A DNA stretch of 64,000 nt from Pseudomonas sp. gcc21 (GTDB lineage Bacteria > Pseudomonadota > Gammaproteobacteria > Pseudomonadales > Pseudomonadaceae): the NCBI RefSeq assembly GCF_012844345.1, contig NZ_CP051625.1, positions 3,100,001 to 3,164,000 on the forward strand. Reading direction: 5' to 3'. Below are positions 26,852 through 35,787 of this stretch, one piece after another. A program made the position numbers and the translations under genes. Numbering within the stretch: position 1 is the stretch's first letter; each line of letters begins with the position of its first letter. The notes under the pieces are model-generated. The model saw nothing but the letters and a program-made list of their open reading frames with translations. It ran no database searches and was not told the DNA's origin.

Positions 26852-27814
26852 GATGAAGCGTTTGCCGATCTGACCGGCATCAGCGCACCGGAACAACTGG
26901 CTCGGCAGATCAGGGCGCAGGTGCTGAAACAGGCAGGCATTCCCACAGGAATCGGTATTGGGCCGACCAAAACACTTGCCAAGCTGGCGAATGCTGCCGC
27001 AAAGAAGTGGCAAGCTCAGACGGGCGGCGTTGTATATCTGGACAGTGATCACAAACGCGACTGGCTGCTCAAGCGCATGCCCGTTGATGAAGTGTGGGGC
27101 GTTGGTCGGCGCATGAAAGAACATCTCGGGCTGATGGGTATCAGCACCGCATGGGATCTGGCGCAGGCAGATGCCTGGACGCTGCGCAAGAAGCACAGCG
27201 TGGTGATCGAGAAAACCGCCCGGGAGCTGCGCGGCGTGCCGTGTCTGGAACTGGAGGTCGACTCAGCGCCCAAGCAGGAGATATGCAGCAGCCGGGCATT
27301 CGGTGATCGCCTGCATGACAAAGCCCCAATCCGCGAGGCGGTGGCCACCTATGTTGCCAGAGCATGCGAGAAGTTAAGGGCGCAAGGCTCGCTGTGCAAG
27401 AAAGTACGGGTGAGTATTCGCACAGGAATGTTCAATCCGAACGAAGCCAAATTCGCTAAAGGCGTAATCTGCGAGCTTCCTTTTCCTACCGATGACACTC
27501 GATTAATCATCAGGGCCGCCACTGAGGCGCTGGATGCGATCTATCGCACCGGTTATGCCTACGCCAAGGCCGAGGTTCTGCTGATGGATCTGCGGCGGCG
27601 TGGAGAGTTCAGCGGTGATTTGTTTGCACCGGAACAGCCTGAAGCGGCCGGCCGCGTTATGAGTGTTCTGGATGAGATTAACGGCCGGTGGGGTAGGGGG
27701 ACGCTGCGCCCGGCGCGAGTACCGTTGGAGCCAGAGTGGGGAATGCGTCGAGAGTTTTTAAGCCCGCGTTATACGACGGACTGGCGGGGGCTGTGGAAGG
27801 TGCCTTGTCGCTAA
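26852..27814 (+). pseudogene. rulB: rulB (umuC-type) 3' fragment
   Basis: Continuation of the polymerase begun at 9242. It resumes at DEAFADLTGI and contains GIPTGIGIGPTKTLAKLANA, VDEVWGVGRRMKEHLG (the HhH region) and the little-finger domain (AKFAKGVICELPFP), ending WKVPCR. About 320 codons, the expected remainder of a 420-aa UmuC. The catalytic DE pair is at the very start of this fragment, so neither half can be active alone. Precise GInt excision would restore the gene. Confidence 0.95.
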
Positions 27815-27827
27815 CTATGTGCGATAA

Positions 27828-27856
27828 GGCCGCTATCGGCCAAAAGCGGACGGTCA
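27828..27856. repeat. REP-like dispersed motif, copy 1
   Basis: GGCCGCTATCGGCCAAAAGC followed by GGACGGTC forms an imperfect palindrome right after rulB. Related copies are at about 31257, 32515, 33240 and 35790. The rest of the 27815-28257 gap shows no gene. Confidence 0.6.
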
Positions 27857-28257
27857 GCTCTATAAATAAATGCGTCCCTTTTTCCGCTGTTGCTCCGGCA
27901 ATTCCAGCATAGTGGCCGAGGCGTAGTGCAGATGGGTCGCCGCCTACACCCCATCGACTGGTGCGTGGATGGCTCAACCTGCTTACCGTTGACAAAGCCG
28001 CGTAGGCGGGGGAGATTGCAGGCCGATGGTGTGGGCATAGCAACCGTCAAAAACTTGTCCCCTCATCATCCCCTAGAGAAACTCATTTCTAGTCAGAATT
28101 ATGTTGATTACCTGCCCCCCGTCGGCTTGGAACGCCCGTAATGGAACTCAGGCGTGATACCATAGCAGCATTTTGAATACACTCTAGGCTCTAGAAAGAG
28201 ATGTATTTGGAAATAAGGTCATATTGAATGTTGTTCAATCTGGGGAATGCAATCTAA

Positions 28258-29355
28258 ATGGTCAAGAAAAGCAGAAGCGTTGAGCTGAGTGCAGAGGCGA
28301 AGCGAGAGGCGGAGGCCGCTATTTCGGTTGTAGCTCGCCAGGTTAAATTTAATGTTGCTGAATATCCGGTCTCGATGTATGTCGAACGATTCAAAAGTGA
28401 TACGGGTGATCGATATTTTGTACCCTCATATCAACGTAATCTGTCATGGAGTGATGAACAAAAATCACAGTTTATTGAGTCGCTGATAATTGGTTTGCCT
28501 ATCCCGTTTATGTTTTTCTATCAAACAGATGACGGAAGAATGGAGATTGTTGACGGGTCGCAACGAATGAGGGCAATGAGGTCCTTTCTAAAAGAAGGTC
28601 TGAGGTTGCGAGACCTAGTGTTAGTTCCTGAACTAAATGGCTTCTCAGCCGCTGATCTTCATGCTGATAGAATTAACAAGTTAGAAGACATTACAATTCG
28701 TACGATCATCTTGGATAATGATACAGATTCTTCAACTCGGGCGGAAATGTTTGCTCGAATCAATCGCATGGGCACAACCGCAAATGAGGCGGAAATTCGC
28801 AGGGGCTCACTGCCTGGTGATGTAACGAATTTGATCGCCAAGTTGGCTGAAGACCCAAGATTCATAGAGATGACTCCGCTTACTGCTAAAGCTGTTAACG
28901 CGCGTGAGCGCGAAGAGCTTGTCACCCGCTTCTTCGTTTATCTCAATCGAAATGACACCCCAGAGGGCCGCTTTCCAGGGTATCGCGATCGTCCAAAAAA
29001 ATTCATATACGATTATTTGAAAGACGCAAATTTAGATGCGAAAGATAGGCCCGATTTAATTCAGTCTATGAGTGACGAGTTTTGGAAAATGTTAGAGTTC
29101 GTTAAAAATACTTTCGAACTTGGCTTTAGAAAAAACACAAAAGCCAACACTGTGCCTCGCGTCAGATTTGAGGCTCTATCTGTAGGGTCAGCTCTTGCAT
29201 TGAGGGCCAATCCTGATTTGAAAGTCGACTCTAAAATTATATCGGAGCGGATGCGTGAAGCCAATTTTGATAAGGTGGTTGTATCAGATGGGGCAAATGT
29301 ACGTTCGAAACTAGAGGGGCGGATAGACATTGTTGTCCGCATGCTGGCCGAATAA
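28258..29355 (+). CDS. DUF262 (ParB-fold, GmrS-like) protein
   Basis: A 365-aa DUF262 protein, the family of the GmrS half of GmrSD type IV restriction enzymes and relatives, with a ParB/Srx-like NTP-binding fold. Signature elements are YFVPSYQRNLSWSDEQKSQF (QR-x-x-W type motif), ESLIIGLPIPFMFFY and the catalytic-like DGSQRMRAMRSFL, where families usually show DGQQRL. Downstream, EMFARINRMGTTANEAEIR matches the family's FxxxNxxG region. The AT-rich coding differs from the GC-rich neighbours to the left, suggesting separate acquisition. Its stop overlaps the HEPN gene start by one base (TAATG), so the pair is co-translated. Confidence 0.88.
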   Translation: MVKKSRSVELSAEAKREAEAAISVVARQVKFNVAEYPVSMYVERFKSDTGDRYFVPSYQRNLSWSDEQKSQFIESLIIGLPIPFMFFYQTDDGRMEIVDGSQRMRAMRSFLKEGLRLRDLVLVPELNGFSAADLHADRINKLEDITIRTIILDNDTDSSTRAEMFARINRMGTTANEAEIRRGSLPGDVTNLIAKLAEDPRFIEMTPLTAKAVNAREREELVTRFFVYLNRNDTPEGRFPGYRDRPKKFIYDYLKDANLDAKDRPDLIQSMSDEFWKMLEFVKNTFELGFRKNTKANTVPRVRFEALSVGSALALRANPDLKVDSKIISERMREANFDKVVVSDGANVRSKLEGRIDIVVRMLAE

Positions 29356-30065
29356 TGACTACTCTGCATGCAGCTCTTGCTGAGAGGAAAGAAGAGTTTT
29401 CAGTGCATATGTCCCTTGCTCACGCTCTGGATCGCCAGCTATTTGTTGGAGGTCCTACCTCAATCGGTGAGACTGCTCTAACTGCTCGTCATTTGTCGAC
29501 TGTAAAATCAGGCTTGATAGTCCATCTCTATAACATTGTCGAGTCAGTGATGACACGTACAATTCAGGAGGTTGGAAAAGCGGTGCAGGTCACACCTCCT
29601 TCCGAGTGGACGACTGCAACATTGAAGGAGTGGTTGCGATTTTATGCGGCAACTGGCTCTGACGGAAATGAAGATACCCGTTTGGATGTTGTTCACAAGG
29701 CCGCTTTGAAACTGTTAACGAGGGAGCCTATCCAAGATTTGGTCTTTAAGAAGCCGTCCGGTACTTGGTCGGATAAAGTGATTTATACGTTTTCGCAGCG
29801 ACTAAAAGTTGAGTTCAGGTTGGAGCCGGAGATAGCACGAAAGATGGCAAAAAATTCTAAGTATGGCGACAAGACTCCATTGGGATTTTTGGCGGATAGA
29901 AGAAATGCCATTGCTCATGGACGACGTTCATTTGAGGATGGAACCAGGGATCTTACTCTTCAGGATATCCAAGATTTAGCTGATATAACTATTGAATATA
30001 TAGGGCTTGCGGTGGATGCATTTCAGGGTTTTGTGGATAAAAAGCATTTTGTGGCTGCGGTTTGA
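29355..30065 (+). CDS. HEPN-domain protein (MAE_28990-like), probable RNase
   Basis: A 236-aa helical protein. The HEPN catalytic signature R-N-x3-H is at residues 183-188 (DRRNAIAHGRR), the usual C-terminal position. The earlier helix holds LSTVKSGLIVHLYNIVESVM, as in MAE_28990/MAE_18760-type HEPN proteins. HEPN proteins with this motif are metal-independent RNases in many toxin and defence systems. It is fused by overlaps to a DUF262 gene before and a C5 methyltransferase after (TGATG). I infer that it is the effector, held in check by the other two; a structural role is possible. Confidence 0.8.
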   Translation: MTTLHAALAERKEEFSVHMSLAHALDRQLFVGGPTSIGETALTARHLSTVKSGLIVHLYNIVESVMTRTIQEVGKAVQVTPPSEWTTATLKEWLRFYAATGSDGNEDTRLDVVHKAALKLLTREPIQDLVFKKPSGTWSDKVIYTFSQRLKVEFRLEPEIARKMAKNSKYGDKTPLGFLADRRNAIAHGRRSFEDGTRDLTLQDIQDLADITIEYIGLAVDAFQGFVDKKHFVAAV

Positions 30066-31144
30066 TGCAAGAAGATAAAATTGTTGCCGTCGATCTTTTT
30101 TGTGGGGCCGGAGGCCTTACTTATGGTCTTGAGGCGGCTGGTATTTCGGTAACGCTTGGGATAGATATTGACCCGCATTGCGCTCATGCCATAGAAGCCA
30201 ACTCTAAGGCTAAGTTCTTACAAGCCGACGTTGCTGAGTTAGACGCTGCTGTGGTTAAAGAAGCTTTGAGGGGAGGAGATTTTAAACTTCTTGCTGGATG
30301 TGCTCCTTGCCAACCATTTTCTACATATTCTCGTGCTGCGAAGCGAAAGCACGGCGAGAGTGCTGGCGATGGCCGAAGTGAAGATTGGCGGCTTGCTGAG
30401 CACTTCGGAAACATTATAAGAAAGGTCCAGCCTGATATAGTAACAATGGAAAATGTACCTCCATTCGCGCAGCAGGAAGTATTCAAAACATTTTTAGAAG
30501 CGCTTGAAGGGTATTGGGTCGACTGGAGATTAATTGAGTGTACTTTGATTGGGCTTCCACAGACCAGAAAGCGCTTGGTTCTAATTGCATCTAAACTTGG
30601 GCCGATTGAGATTCCTAATTTCGATCTGCCCCGAAAAACTGTTCGTTCAATCATTGGGGAACTACCTAGAATAAATGCGGGGGGAGTAGATCCAGATGAT
30701 CGGTTGCATAAAGCTAGTAGGCTAAGTAGCATTAATATGGAGCGTATCCGTTCCTCTGTTGCCGGTGGCACTTGGAGAGATTGGCCGGAGCACCTTCTTT
30801 TGTCATGCCACACTAAAGTTTCCGGTGCAACTTACCCCTCGGTATATGGGCGTATGGAATGGGACTCTCCAGCACCGACAATAACGACGCAGTGCTTCGG
30901 GTATGGAAATGGACGGTTTGGTCACCCAGAACAGGATCGAGCAATAAGCCTTCGTGAGGCGGCGATGCTTCAAGGGTTTCCCCAGGATTACTCCTTCCTT
31001 CCAGAAGATGAAATTGTGAGTTTCTCTAAGGTTGGTAGGCTGATTGGAAATGCTGTACCCGTAACGCTTGGAACAGTCATCGGCAGATTCATTAAACAAC
31101 ATGTAGCAGAATATCGCAGTGCCAATGATACGGATGGGATGTAG
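30065..31144 (+). CDS. DNA (cytosine-5) methyltransferase of a DUF262-HEPN operon
   Basis: A 359-aa C5 methylase: motif I VDLFCGAGGLTYGLEAAG, motif IV GCAPCQPFSTYSR with the catalytic Cys, motif VI TMENVPPF, motif VIII PQTRKRLVLIA and motif X VGRLIGNAVPVTLG. The target-recognition region lies around 200-270. ATG 30065 is chosen because TGATG couples it to the HEPN gene. It has no N-terminal HTH and is clearly different from the Dcm at 1-1131. There is no recognisable restriction endonuclease alongside, so DUF262 and HEPN take that place. It could be a self-marking enzyme for a DNA-sensing system (inference). Confidence 0.92.
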   Translation: MQEDKIVAVDLFCGAGGLTYGLEAAGISVTLGIDIDPHCAHAIEANSKAKFLQADVAELDAAVVKEALRGGDFKLLAGCAPCQPFSTYSRAAKRKHGESAGDGRSEDWRLAEHFGNIIRKVQPDIVTMENVPPFAQQEVFKTFLEALEGYWVDWRLIECTLIGLPQTRKRLVLIASKLGPIEIPNFDLPRKTVRSIIGELPRINAGGVDPDDRLHKASRLSSINMERIRSSVAGGTWRDWPEHLLLSCHTKVSGATYPSVYGRMEWDSPAPTITTQCFGYGNGRFGHPEQDRAISLREAAMLQGFPQDYSFLPEDEIVSFSKVGRLIGNAVPVTLGTVIGRFIKQHVAEYRSANDTDGM

Positions 31145-31256
31145 ACTTAGGGTAGGTCTGAAATTTGGCACCACCTCCCAGTCGTCAAGCTGTGAATCGC
31201 CCTGGCTTCTCTAGACGCCGTCAAGCGTCAATTATGGGCAGCCCCCCCTGAATAAC

Positions 31257-31290
31257 TGTCCGCTATTGGCCGACACCGGCCTGTCACGAC
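31257..31290. repeat. REP-like dispersed motif, copy 2
   Basis: GTCCGCTATTGGCCGACACC followed by GGCCTGTCACGACC lies 110 bp beyond the methyltransferase stop and 120 bp beyond the end of the convergent PIN gene. It marks the border between two modules. Nothing else is evident in 31145-31409. Confidence 0.5.
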
Positions 31291-31409
31291 CGGTAGCAGT
31301 CAACCCTTTATAGGATGGTGAAGAGGGAGCTATCCAGAGTGTTACAGACAAGCTGATTGGTCATTTACAGAGCTGTCTTGATGTCGATCCAGAGGGGGCC
31401 TCTATTGCT

Positions 31410-32414
31410 TCAGGTATCGAGCATGTCCCATTCATCTCCTAGTACCCAGCGGAGCGCGGATAGCTTGCCGTTGAGCATGCCCCACTCAAAATCGTCCCAA
31501 GGGCCGGTGTCCTCGTACTGATTTCTCACCCTCTCAGCAGCGGCCAACGCACCTTTCCAGATGTGTTGGTGAATCTCACCATTGGAATTACGCTCAGCTC
31601 CCTCCGGGATGAGCTTGATAGTTCCTTGCTCAATGTGGTGAGCGCGGTTCATATGCCTGTTGTACCAAACTTTATCGACCAGCTCATCCATTGCCCCCAA
31701 GATCTCTTGCAAGCCGCGCGTCTGATCCTCCCAAGCCCAGTCGTACTCATAGTGGAGCTCTTCGAGATCGAGCAGATCCTCTACGGCCTGGCTTGTGGCA
31801 TTGTAGAAATGGGTTTGGTCATCAAAGATTTCTGCAAAATCTTCGTGAGGTAAGCGGTGGTCTTTGGCTGAAAAATCATTGACATTATGGGTGACGAACC
31901 GAAAGGAGTTGTACTCATCTGCGTGTTCTAGCCGATACTCTTGGAACGCCTCAATAAGTACCGCGTCGGCAACACTGTTTTTTTGCTTGTGGAACGGAGC
32001 CTTCTTCGCGATTGCGCGCTCAGCTGCTTTAATTTTTGCCTTATCAGTTATTGCTACAACCAAAGCTGTGTCGAATAACCTCAGGACACGCTTAACCGTG
32101 CCCTCGGTGGCTTCTGAAAGTATTGGCAGACGGTGATTCACGTCCTCCAACGTCTCAAGCGTTACGTCCTTTCCGTCGCCGCCAAACGACTCAATGACAC
32201 CTTTAACCACTCTGAACTCGTTCGCGAGGCGTTTGCGTGTGGCCTCGATCACCCTGTCTTTATTTTGCTCGTACTCGGTCCGTACCAAGTCGGGCAGCAG
32301 GATCTTGATAACGCCATCCTCAACTAGATGCTCTATCGCCGTGAGCATTGGCAGCTCTGACTTCTGGGATGAAATATCAAGCCATACGCATGTATCGAGC
32401 ATTACCAGATGCAT
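31410..32414 (-). CDS. PIN-domain protein (DUF4935-like), probable ribonuclease
   Basis: A 334-aa protein with a PIN-type nuclease domain in its first 190 residues: MLDTCVWLDISSQ (first Asp), a central acidic region, KNSVADAVLIEAF (second Asp) and FVTHNVNDFSAKD (third Asp). The rest is helical and acidic with no recognised fold. A good ribosome site (AAAGGAG) precedes ATG 32414. It stands alone with no antitoxin-like neighbour, unlike VapBC. It may be a stand-alone defence or RNA-processing enzyme; the family is little characterised. Confidence 0.8.
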   Translation of the reverse strand: MHLVMLDTCVWLDISSQKSELPMLTAIEHLVEDGVIKILLPDLVRTEYEQNKDRVIEATRKRLANEFRVVKGVIESFGGDGKDVTLETLEDVNHRLPILSEATEGTVKRVLRLFDTALVVAITDKAKIKAAERAIAKKAPFHKQKNSVADAVLIEAFQEYRLEHADEYNSFRFVTHNVNDFSAKDHRLPHEDFAEIFDDQTHFYNATSQAVEDLLDLEELHYEYDWAWEDQTRGLQEILGAMDELVDKVWYNRHMNRAHHIEQGTIKLIPEGAERNSNGEIHQHIWKGALAAAERVRNQYEDTGPWDDFEWGMLNGKLSALRWVLGDEWDMLDT

Positions 32415-32511
32415 TGAAGCTCCTTTGAGGATTCAGATCTCTATACTTGGCCTCGGCCAGAGACCCAGTATGGTCTGCCCCAATCAAATTGTGTGACTCG
32501 GACAGGCGCCC

Positions 32512-32552
32512 ATTGATGCGGCAGCAATTGGCCGAATAGCGACGGGTTAGCT
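32512..32552. repeat. REP-like dispersed motif, copy 3
   Basis: GCGGCAGCAATTGGCCGAAT followed by AGCGACGGG, just past the stop of the tyrosine recombinase. With copy 4 at 33240 it brackets that gene on both sides. Confidence 0.45.
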
Positions 32553-32572
32553 TCAGCCGTCGCTATTCAAGG

Positions 32573-33193
32573 TCAGACCTCCGTCTGCTCCGCCATTTCC
32601 AAAGCGTCATCGACCTCAGTTCCCAGGTATCTGACGGTGCTTTCAAGCTTGCTGTGGCCGAGAAGAAGCTGGATCGCCCTTAGGTTCCTCGTTCTGCGGT
32701 AGATCAGAGAAGCTTTGGTGCGACGCATCGTGTGAGTGCCATACAGGGCCGGATCAAGCCCAATGGCAGCCACCCAAACTTTGACGATCCGCGCGTACTG
32801 TCTGGTGGAAAGATGATCTGAGCTATGCAACCGGCTAGGAAATAAGAAATCCTCGCTGCGTAGGTTTGCCTGCTGTATCCATTCCGCCAGCGCCACCCTG
32901 GTTTGTTCAGTGATTTCAAATTGTACCGGGTGCTGGGTTTTCTGCTGCATCACAATGGCCCGAGACGACACAAGGTCTCCATGTGCGATGTCCCGCACAC
33001 GAAGCTTGGTTAAATCGCAGGCCCGCAGCTTGCTGTCGATGGCTAACTCGAATAACGCAAGATCTCGAGGTCTATCCGCTATTTGAAGCCTTACCCGGAT
33101 GGACCAAATGTCTCTGAGTCGCAGCGGGGCTTTCTGCCCGACCAGCTTGCCCTTGTTCCAAGGTTGATGGCTATAGGTTTCAGTGGCTTTCAT
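32573..33193 (-). CDS. Short tyrosine recombinase/integrase (206 aa)
   Basis: A catalytic-domain-only recombinase. Motifs are IDSKLRACDLTKLRV (first Arg), GTHTMRRTKASLIY (HxxR), LGHSKLESTVRYLG (H/W and Tyr nucleophile). ATG 33193 has GGAGG 8 bases ahead; the longer frame has no ribosome site. The protein lacks the usual N-terminal core-binding domain, like other compact FimB-like recombinases. The REP-like motif lies on both sides, so the gene forms a small unit of about 0.75 kb. It may be mobile or an invertase, but no clear att pair was seen. Confidence 0.85.
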   Translation of the reverse strand: MKATETYSHQPWNKGKLVGQKAPLRLRDIWSIRVRLQIADRPRDLALFELAIDSKLRACDLTKLRVRDIAHGDLVSSRAIVMQQKTQHPVQFEITEQTRVALAEWIQQANLRSEDFLFPSRLHSSDHLSTRQYARIVKVWVAAIGLDPALYGTHTMRRTKASLIYRRTRNLRAIQLLLGHSKLESTVRYLGTEVDDALEMAEQTEV

Positions 33194-33239
33194 GGCTTGT
33201 CCTCCACGTGATGAAAGGCAAGGATGAACGGTGATGGAA

Positions 33240-33266
33240 ACGGTCGCTAGCCGGCCAAAAGCGGAC
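33240..33266. repeat. REP-like dispersed motif, copy 4
   Basis: ACGGTCGCTAGCCGGCCAAA followed by AGCGGAC, upstream of the short tyrosine recombinase. It is the closest match to copy 1 (shared GGCCAAAAGCGGACG). Confidence 0.55.
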
Positions 33267-33316
33267 GTTCCGCAGAACCTGTAAGGTGGCTTCAATTTTT
33301 TAGGCGACTCGTCAAC

Positions 33317-34306
33317 TCAGGCAATATCCCCAAAGTAGGTACGTTCAATTTCGGTTTTAAGCCCTTCGGCTGAGTACAGATACCGCAGCAGATGAAAAGC
33401 TTCATCCTCAAGATAGGAGGTCAAATAAGAAAGGCTATCTTTAAACTTAAATCTATAATAACTATGAACAAGGGTATTTCTGATATCATAAATCATTTTG
33501 GACTTCGAAGTGGAAGTGTAGTACTCATTCTCTTTGATGTCTTCAAATATCAATCTAGCCTCTGCCGCCAATCTGGCGTCAAACTCCTCTCGCTTCATTT
33601 CAGAATACAGAAGCCCTATAAGCTTGCTTTCAGATGAATACTCATCAATTCTTTTTCGTATAATCCCGAGATGGCTACGCTTTATTTTAAGCTCATTAAC
33701 TTTTTTATAAAAAACCAATTCCATCGTGATTTCGTATATCTGATAAAAAAACATAAATCTAGCATAGCCATTTTTCTCTGCAGGCAGAACCTCTCTTATC
33801 AACAACTTGAAGAAGCCCATCGCGCGATCGCCATTAAAGCATTTATGGATAACAATTTTTGGGGTGATCGGAGCTTTAAAGTCTACGCTTGAGAGAGAGC
33901 CGTGTTCGTAGAAAGGATAAACTCCATACAACAGAAAGGCCAGAGCCAGCTCACCATCGCAACTAACTCTTACGCTATCTAATAAGCGTCTGCTGTAAAT
34001 TAATAAATATAAATTTTCGGGGAGATTCCTGCCTTTTAGGGTTTTCAATGCCTCGTATGCATGTTTCCTGAAAAATTTATTTTCGTACTCGTCATGCTCT
34101 GAGGATATTATAGAAAGCAGGGGTATCAGCCATCCAATGCGGACCTCTTTAGGGTCGCCTGGCATGAAGATTTGCGCAATTTCTTTCTCGTCTGGAGCGG
34201 ATTTAGTGTAAAGTCTAACTCCATATTCTGTCTGGACTTCAGGCATGGGGTCTTCAAGATAGGCTGACGGCACATTTTCATCTGTCAATTCAATTAAGTC
34301 ACCCAT
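33317..34306 (-). CDS. HEPN-like protein paired with a ParB/DGQHR-like protein
   Basis: About 329 aa, AT-rich, no known name. The key feature is IYDIRNTLVHSYYRF at about residues 285-300, an R-N-x3-H HEPN RNase signature in the expected C-terminal helix; the rest is mainly helical (EEFDARLAAEARLIFEDI, YQIYEITMELVFYKK). No membrane segment or signal peptide. ATG 34306 is preferred; a TTG at 34318 would overlap the upstream gene by 4 bases. It directly follows the ParB/DGQHR-like gene and is surely co-transcribed. I infer an RNase effector controlled by its partner, parallel to the DUF262-HEPN pair 4 kb away. Confidence 0.7.
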   Translation of the reverse strand: MGDLIELTDENVPSAYLEDPMPEVQTEYGVRLYTKSAPDEKEIAQIFMPGDPKEVRIGWLIPLLSIISSEHDEYENKFFRKHAYEALKTLKGRNLPENLYLLIYSRRLLDSVRVSCDGELALAFLLYGVYPFYEHGSLSSVDFKAPITPKIVIHKCFNGDRAMGFFKLLIREVLPAEKNGYARFMFFYQIYEITMELVFYKKVNELKIKRSHLGIIRKRIDEYSSESKLIGLLYSEMKREEFDARLAAEARLIFEDIKENEYYTSTSKSKMIYDIRNTLVHSYYRFKFKDSLSYLTSYLEDEAFHLLRYLYSAEGLKTEIERTYFGDIA

Positions 34307-34314
34307 ACTTATTG

Positions 34315-35469
34315 TCAAACCTCTGCAATAGCACGATTTCTTGCTTTCTCTAGTGAATCAGGAACATGTAGGAATGTGCTGCCGTCTCGGTCTAACAGAT
34401 ATTTAAAAAATAACTTAAAATATATTCTCTGGCCGTTACCAATTTTTTTCGATTTTTCTCGAATGTCATCCAAATACTTATTTAACTGAAGCAAGTCATT
34501 TTCACCAAAAGTCAAGTCTGGAATTATATCGCCTACTTCGTTCAGGCCTGCGATTACCTGTGAATGCATCAACTCCGCTATTGCCGCGCCAAAACCCGTT
34601 AGTGGCTGACTTTTGTTGAATATTTTATAAACTTCCCGCCCAAACGGGTTGGCATTCAAGCGTAAATCCTCATCCACAGCGTCCGGATAGCGCCAGTTAG
34701 CATATTGAGAATCAAATGCTAGGGATAACGCACGGTAGGAGTTTACAAAGTCTGTGAACTCTATCTTCTCCGAGCTCTCATCAGAAATAAATTTTATTGT
34801 TCTTACAGTTTGGAGTATGTCGAATCTATCAATCGGGAGTTCATTTTTCTCTAAAAACGAGGTGTAACCTTCAATTAAGTCTGAAAATCTATAAGCGTGA
34901 ATTGTTTTAACGGCTGCTTCATCGACTTCGCGAAGAATAGTTACGCCATCTATTCCTTCTTCTGCATACTTAGAGAACAATATTTCTAGCTGATGACGTA
35001 ATGTCATTGGAGTCTGACCAGTATTCAGGGTCAGCATTCTATATAATATTCCAGTATCACTGATGGAAAGGTAAGCCTCGACTCTGATCATGTATTTTTC
35101 AGTTAGTCCGTCGAAGTATTCCCTGTTATTGTTGTATACATCAATAATGGAGAGAGACCGTTGCAAACCATCTAAAATCTTGAGGTTTCCGAAATCGGCT
35201 AGAACTTCATCTAGAAGCTCTTCCTCTGTACTGTTAGATCTTAGCGCAGAGGTGGAGGCCAGAACAATCGGAGGGATAATACACTCCTTGAGAATGTCTT
35301 CTTTTAGGAGGTTGTAAATACTGCCGCTTTTACTCACTCTATTCCGCTGGTATGGGTTGTTGTTTATTATGTTCCCAGCTAGCTCGGCGTAGCTCCCAAT
35401 ATCAATAACAAACTGAATATTTAGGGAGTTTACCTTTTTATCCTGTAGTACATACGTGATTTTTCTCAT
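34315..35469 (-). CDS. ParB/DGQHR-like protein (384 aa)
   Basis: A predicted ParB-fold NTPase. NPYQRNRVSKSGSIYN resembles the entry motif, and FGNLKILDGLQRSLSIIDVY matches the DG-x-QR catalytic motif of DUF262/DGQHR proteins (DGLQR). MLTLNTGQTPMTLRHQLEIL resembles the FxxxNtGqtpls region that follows in this superfamily. It is AT-rich, unlike the flanking DNA. The gene is first in a two-gene unit with the HEPN-like protein. DGQHR proteins include DndB, a regulator of DNA phosphorothioation, but no dnd genes are seen. Its ligand is unknown. Confidence 0.72.
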   Translation of the reverse strand: MRKITYVLQDKKVNSLNIQFVIDIGSYAELAGNIINNNPYQRNRVSKSGSIYNLLKEDILKECIIPPIVLASTSALRSNSTEEELLDEVLADFGNLKILDGLQRSLSIIDVYNNNREYFDGLTEKYMIRVEAYLSISDTGILYRMLTLNTGQTPMTLRHQLEILFSKYAEEGIDGVTILREVDEAAVKTIHAYRFSDLIEGYTSFLEKNELPIDRFDILQTVRTIKFISDESSEKIEFTDFVNSYRALSLAFDSQYANWRYPDAVDEDLRLNANPFGREVYKIFNKSQPLTGFGAAIAELMHSQVIAGLNEVGDIIPDLTFGENDLLQLNKYLDDIREKSKKIGNGQRIYFKLFFKYLLDRDGSTFLHVPDSLEKARNRAIAEV

Positions 35470-35787
35470 TTTTTACCCGCAATCATGTTTGTTTCTCGCC
35501 TAAATCCTAAATATAGGAAACGTAGGCGGTTTCTATGCTCATTGAACGCGCAGCGTAAGGGCATACCACAGTGGCTGCAATATAGTCAATGCTAATGCCA
35601 GCTCTCACAAATTATAGAGCTAGGTCGAGCGTAGGCTGTTTGTCAAAGAGAATCATAATTTATTCTCCGACATCCGTAACCTTTTTGCATTTTTCAATGG
35701 CACTAGCCCATCCAGGAACTGCCAGTTTCCTTTGGCCTTCGGGTACTTGATTAGCCCCAAGTGCTGCCATAACCCGAACTACCCATA

